From assembly GCA_948567375.1 (NCBI GenBank), contig OX419756.1, positions 64,830,552-64,894,551 of the forward strand: DNA of 64,000 nucleotides, written 5' to 3'. Made by a program: the position numbers and the translations under genes. Source of the DNA: Lunularia cruciata (lineage: Eukaryota > Streptophyta > Marchantiopsida > Lunulariales > Lunulariaceae). Under the pieces are notes generated by a model. That model was not told where the DNA came from. It worked only from the letters and a program-made list of their open reading frames with translations, and searched no databases. This document shows positions 59,533 through 64,000 of this stretch, piece by piece (the first letter of the stretch is position 1; each line of letters begins with the position of its first letter).

Positions 59533-60224
59533 TGTAAGCCGGCCTGTCTCTCACTCAGGATGAACCTCTGATGGCTATTATGGTAGCGCACCATGGACTA
59601 AGCAGGCAATGAATTCCAACTCCATCATACTCCTCCAAGGCTAACACTCCAAGACTCAAGACATTGCTCATTAGAGAACTCAATGAGAGAGAGATAGTTG
59701 CAAATGAAAGGATGATGAGTATCTCCTCACTCCTTGTTTATATACTTGTGAAATAGTTATGTACCAAAGTTATTAATTACCGTAGTAACTCAAGTTACTA
59801 GACTAAAAGTCAAGTAAAGTCAAAAGGTAGAAAGGAATATCCATTCACATGGGCATATTCCCCTAAGCATGTGGTCTTATCTTGACCCAACCACTAAGTC
59901 AAGGATTCCTTCACATGGGCTATCCTTGGACTAAAGAAGGATCCAAAACAAAAAGGCTTGCGGGCCCAAGAGTTCTCAACTCTTTCTTCAAAGCCAAACA
60001 CCTAGGAATAATACCAAGTCAACACACTAAAATCCAAAATAGTGGTGCTCATCTTTTCTACTTCCTCTAAAGTAAGATCACCTCTATCTTAGCTATGACT
60101 AACTTTAGCTAACCATGACTAATATAGAACCATCCTTTATCTCTATATAAATAATATCTCTTAAGTACTTGTAATACCAAGCTAAATATCACAATACCAC
60201 ACACATTCACAAATGGGTGTTACA
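59533..60224 (-). repeat. 5' LTR of the young Ty3 element
   Basis: 692 bp, partner of 52404-53095. On the - strand it starts TGTAACACCC, carries a TATA-like box at about 60139-60152, and ends GGCTTACA directly before the primer-binding site. Confidence 0.93.
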
Positions 60225-60830
60225 GACCTAACTACTAGCTAGGGGGTAATTGTGGCACTTTAGAGTTTATTTACAACTTATGTGTGCATTGTACTTCTAA
60301 AGTGTATGAGGTTGACATTGATGTATGTTGTGTGGTAATGTATATATGCACAATCATGGACTACTCATTGGTAGTCCAATTTCATGTTAGGACTATTGAT
60401 CACATGGTGGACCCACCATCACTTGCACCATTTTCATAATCAAATGTACTATTAGCAACACCATTAGGGCTAGAGATCTAGGTTGAGTAGGAGGTATACC
60501 TTCAAAGTTCAACTCCAAAGAGCTCATTTCTCTAATGGTGAGCCTCTGAGTTCTTGGCTATGGTGGACAAAGGCCAAGGTAAGGGTCACTTGGAATCTCT
60601 TAGCTAGAGTGGGTGTGGCTTGACTATAATCAATGCACGGTTGTTGGTACATTGTTGAATGAAAGATTGAGTAAAAATTTGATATGAGTGTAATTTGAGT
60701 GTAAGAATGAACTGATTATTGTGGCACTTTAGAGTTCATGTATAACTTATGTGTGAGTTGGGCTTCTATAGTGTATGATGTTGACATAATGTATATTGTG
60801 TAGCAATGTATATATGCACGACAAAGGTCT
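60225..60830 (+). repeat. Continuation of the old + strand element: polypurine run and LTR-like block
   Basis: Directly after the young insertion comes GACCTAACTACTAGCTAGGGGG, then a possible LTR start at TGTGGCACTTTAGAG. 60349-60716 aligns with 45010-45378. The TGTGGCACTTTAGAG segment of about 105 bp recurs at 60718-60828, so the block is flanked by direct repeats, which suggests a partial tandem LTR or an internal duplication. Confidence 0.55.
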
Positions 60831-60844
60831 AGCTCATATAGTAC

Positions 60845-60900
60845 TATGTTGCATAGCAAGGAATCAAACCCTTGGTGGTGCTCTGAGCTCCAACCCTAAG
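60845..60900 (-). repeat. Second tRNA-like (SINE head) sequence
   Basis: On the - strand TGGAGCTCAGAGCACC resembles an A box, and GGTTTGATTCC, about 10 bases further on, resembles a B box. It looks tRNA-derived but has no clear cloverleaf. The short A-to-B distance argues for a relic. Confidence 0.35.
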
Positions 60901-62740
60901 CTAAATTTAAGAGCTAAAGGCCATCTGCACCATTTGGAAATCCAAACATCCAAATAGTTAACCTATTCCACTAGATGCTCATAATTGGATGCTTGTGTGC
61001 ATTTTAGCGCAATTTTCAACTACTATAAATATCATTTTACATTTATGTATCCTTTTTTGTAAAGTCTCTGTTAGAGAAAAAAAATTATATATTTTTTGAT
61101 AGCATATACACCTCTGCAAAAAATATGCAAATAATGAAATTACAAGTAATGAAAGTGGCTAGGACGGACAATCATAATTTTTCAAATTAAAATATTAAAA
61201 AAGACACTTTTGAAACCAATAAGATTCATAAAAGCTCTTTGTTACATACAACATTTTGACATTTCATTTCAAAGTTCCTTCTGCTAGGAATCTCACAATG
61301 CACCCACTCATTTTAACATTCCATAGTTATCCACAAACAAGTAGTAATTAATGTATCCATTCATGATGCCCTAGTATCTTAAGATCAGTTTGTGGTGATC
61401 CAAAAAGATCCAATATCTCATGGGTAGCCTTATACAACTTGGAGAATCCCAAGATCAATGAGGTGACCTTGGGATTCTAGCTAGATATTATGGACAAAAC
61501 AAATGAATTCTATGCTCAAGGATCTAAGATAAAATAATGCATCATGATAAAATGTAAAAAATCTATGATTGTAAAAATAGAAATTTTTGTTTGACATTGA
61601 TGGTCTAAATGATACTATACTTCTTTGGTTTTACAAAAGAAGTGTCCTGTGTACCAAAAAACTTGGTGATGCAGATGAGACCGGCAACCTTGCTTTTAGA
61701 GAAGAGAAGATGACATAAAGTTGTTAGAAGAAAAGGTATACCTTTTGCAGATCCCAAGGACCTTAAATTGGTTCAAGTCTATATGTATTGCTATGATGGC
61801 TTTCCCTTTGGCATCCCTCCATGAAACTTTTTTTACCCAAATCTTTAACAACTACTCTAATCCATGAAGTGCCATGTTGGCAAAGATCCCGCTAGTTCTT
61901 TATTTTGGATACTTCCTACAAAGTAAACTTTCTTATCCCTAGGGAGTAAAGACTATGGAAAAGGCTATACTAAGAAAGGGAGTGAAATTGAATGCAAGAA
62001 ATCAGTCAGAGAAAGCTTCATCCACTTTCACACATTTCTATGTTCTCCTCATCTACAAGTTGAGTGCCTTATTTTTGGGTTGTGAAATGAGTGACCCATT
62101 GGATGCTAGTGGCTAGAAATCTTCTTTCTTGCCAACATGGTCAGGAGATTAAACCCCATGTAGAAGTGGATTGCAAATGGTGCAAGACATGTCACTCTAT
62201 CTTACTTCTCTAATTCTTTGCATAAGATCATTTTTTGCATATAAAACATATGAGCTAATTCCCCAATTCTCCCTACCACATATGTTCAAAGAAGATAACT
62301 TGAAATAATTCAGGTATGTTGAACTCTTGGGCTTAATAACTTCATAATTTTCTCCAACTCTATCCTTTGGGCTAGGTCCTTTGAATTACACACATTCTAT
62401 CTATTGTTGGTTCTTGGATCCTCAAAGGAAGCAATGAGAACATTTCTAACTTTGTATTTGGTTTGGTATGCTAGATGTTAATTGCCCCAAGCTATGAGTT
62501 CTTTGGGCCAAGAACATTTTTCTAGTTCTCCTTTGTCCATGAAAATAAATGGTCTCAAAGGTTTCTTGCCTCCTTCTCCTCCATACCTTATTTCTTGAAT
62601 AATAGTGATATTATTCAATTCCTAATTCTATAGCAAGAAAGCAAGGCATTTGCTCTAGCTGACCTCATTTGTAATTATACAAAGCTAGTAGATGAGTTAT
62701 CAAAGGTTAATGGGTTTGTAAAATAAGCCAAATAGAGGTA
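60901..62740. other. Repeat-derived spacer, nothing assignable
   Basis: AT-rich, no frame of note and no domain recognised. It may be part of the decayed element whose promoter-like region follows. Confidence 0.4.
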
Positions 62741-62750
62741 CAAATACTAA

Positions 62751-62908
62751 GAATGTTCTAGAAGCATCTAAGAATTTTTTTGGTAGAATGTTCTAAAAGC
62801 ACCTGAGAAGCTTCTTGGTTAGCTTAGCTTGCACTCCACAAATGCAGCTTTGAGAAGGAAACTTCTTTGGAAGTTTCTCAAGAGCCTTGTATTGCTTCAC
62901 TATAAATA
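62751..62908 (+). promoter_or_regulatory. Heat-shock-element cluster with TATA box
   Basis: 62751-62763 reads GAATGTTCTAGAA, a perfect three-unit heat-shock element (nGAAnnTTCnnGAAn). A near copy, GAATGTTCTAAAA, is at 62787. GAAGCTTC (62807), GAAACTTC (62858) and GAAGTTTC (62870) follow. TATAAATA is at 62901, about 25-30 bp after the last site. This is the layout of a heat-inducible promoter and probably lies in an LTR, since no host gene follows. Confidence 0.6.
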
Positions 62909-64000
62909 CCAAAGCCCAAACCCATGCTAGGAATTTGGAGTTTCAATCACTTTAGAGTTCCAATGTGATGTTACGCTTTGATCTTCCATTCTCTTTTTTC
63001 TCTCCTCAATATTTTACATCAATCCTACCATACATTATTGATTGTTGATTATTGATTGTTGGGATACAACTAAGAGCTTCATGGACTCTCCTCCTTTGCT
63101 TGGGTGTAAACACCATATTTCTTATCAAAGATGCTAAGGGTACAAAGACAAAGGTGAAGGTTGGAGTTTGAAGGCAAAGGTTGGGATACTTATAAAGGCA
63201 AATAAGAACTATAAAGGATTGGAAATTTTTTTCTTTGCTCATGACTAAAAGTGACTATAAAAAGTGAAATCAAGTTAGGGTGCACTTGACTTTATAGTCA
63301 AAAGCTTTCTGTAATTAGTCATTGGCATTCAATGATTGAGTAGTGGGTAGAAGGCCATTCTCCACACATGCAACACCTTTAGTGAATGTGAATGATCTTT
63401 GGTGTCAATTCTTAATCCAAGTTGCAATGTATTCAAAATGATGTATGTCCTTCAGATGCAATAATGTTTGGGCTGAAGGTCTTCAAGTACAAAGGCTTTT
63501 GCGCTTGAGTTTGTTGCCTTTGACCACCCTTTGGATTTTCTAATTTTACATCCTTCCTTCAAAGGTGCTTTGGCTTTGTACTTGTTCCCTTCATATTATG
63601 ACATGTACAAACACAACTCCAAAGGAAATTCATCTAAAATGTTCTTCATAAATAAGAAGTCAGTCTATCATATCTTTAACAAAAAGAGAAAATTTTGTAA
63701 AAATGTGGGCATCATATTGATCTTGAGCTTCTCCCATATGCTTGAGGATCTTTTCCTTCTCTTCTTTTGAGTTTTACTCCAAGCCTTCCACTTGCTTCTT
63801 CACATCTTCTAACATTTGGGGCAATTGTTTGCACTCTTTGCCTTCTCTATCTTCAACTCTTTGGCTAGATTCTTGAACCAAAAACCAATTTGGCATTTGT
63901 AAATCTATACTTCCAAGGTGAAAATTCTCATCTTTGCAATCTTTAATTCTCCCTAAATACTTACCTCTTTTGTTTTTATCATTGGCCTTTAATTGATCTT
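62909..64000 (-). mobile_element. Third Lys/Glu-rich family remnant, runs off the window
   Basis: From about 63.4 kb the sequence has the CCAAAG/CTTTGG texture of the 42-44 kb element. The - strand at about 63820-63670 reads MLEDVKKQVEGLE, a stop, then NSKEEKEKILKHMGEAQDQ, like the starts at 42441 and 43690. 62909-63400 has only short frames. The element continues beyond 64000. Confidence 0.4.

Larger units (their letters stand above)
52404..60224 (-). mobile_element. Young Ty3-type LTR retrotransposon, complete but with broken gag-pol
   Basis: Length 7821 bp, - strand. Two 692-bp LTRs (52404-53095 and 59533-60224) start TG and end CA and differ at about 13 positions by eye (about 1.9%), mostly C/T or G/A. 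Internal order on the - strand is: primer-binding site, 1.5 kb leader, gag, protease, reverse transcriptase, RNase H, integrase, polypurine-like GAGGGTAAA at the 3' LTR. Flanks GGACT and GACCT look like an imperfect 5-bp target duplication. RT motifs (DGYSGYNQI, FIDDF) and a tRNA-Asp-like primer site point to the Tat/Athila side of plant Ty3. No chromodomain is seen. Confidence 0.92.

Overview
This is nuclear DNA from a land plant. Evidence: genes split by many short GT-AG introns, plant-type families (DGAT2, germin-like protein, GEK1-type D-aminoacyl-tRNA deacylase, ALMT channel, ASR3-like trihelix factor), and nested Ty3 LTR retrotransposons. Compact genes with introns of about 0.1-0.5 kb, and a Ty3 element carrying a PHD finger, make me favour a non-seed plant (bryophyte or similar). 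That is inference, and I cannot name the species.

Layout. The left half (1-34.7 kb) is genic. It holds DGAT2 (+, nine exons, 3306-6071), a small conserved plant gene of unknown function with a WWTKS-type tail (+, three exons, 8761-9840), and a single-exon germin-like protein (-, 10828-11532). A 12 kb stretch without a recognisable gene follows, made of a purine-rich decayed element (13.7-16.8 kb), a pyrimidine-rich minisatellite-like block (17.3-19.5 kb) and AT-rich spacer. Then come a trihelix factor (-, 23574-24701) head to head with a GEK1-type deacylase (+, ten exons, 25756-28184), and an ALMT-type channel (-, four exons, 29704-33096) convergent with the deacylase.

The right half (34.7-64 kb) is AT-rich and I see no host gene in it. 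It is a stack of transposon remains: duplicated repeat blocks (39-44 kb), an old + strand Ty3 element (about 45-52.4 kb, resuming at 60.2 kb) that ends in a PHD finger, and a much younger - strand Ty3 element (52404-60224, two 692-bp LTRs) inserted into its 3' end. Near the right end, several heat-shock elements sit just upstream of a TATA box.

The host genes do not form a pathway. They cover storage lipid synthesis, an apoplastic cupin, transcription, translation quality control and anion transport. The most interesting features are the PHD-bearing retroelement that seems to lack its reverse transcriptase, the nested insertion, the heat-shock-element promoter, a recurring Lys/Glu-rich ORF family, and a perfect 25-bp hairpin in an ALMT intron. 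Splice sites were assigned by eye from GT-AG signals, phase and remembered family alignments. Exon edges are strong where conserved motifs run across them.
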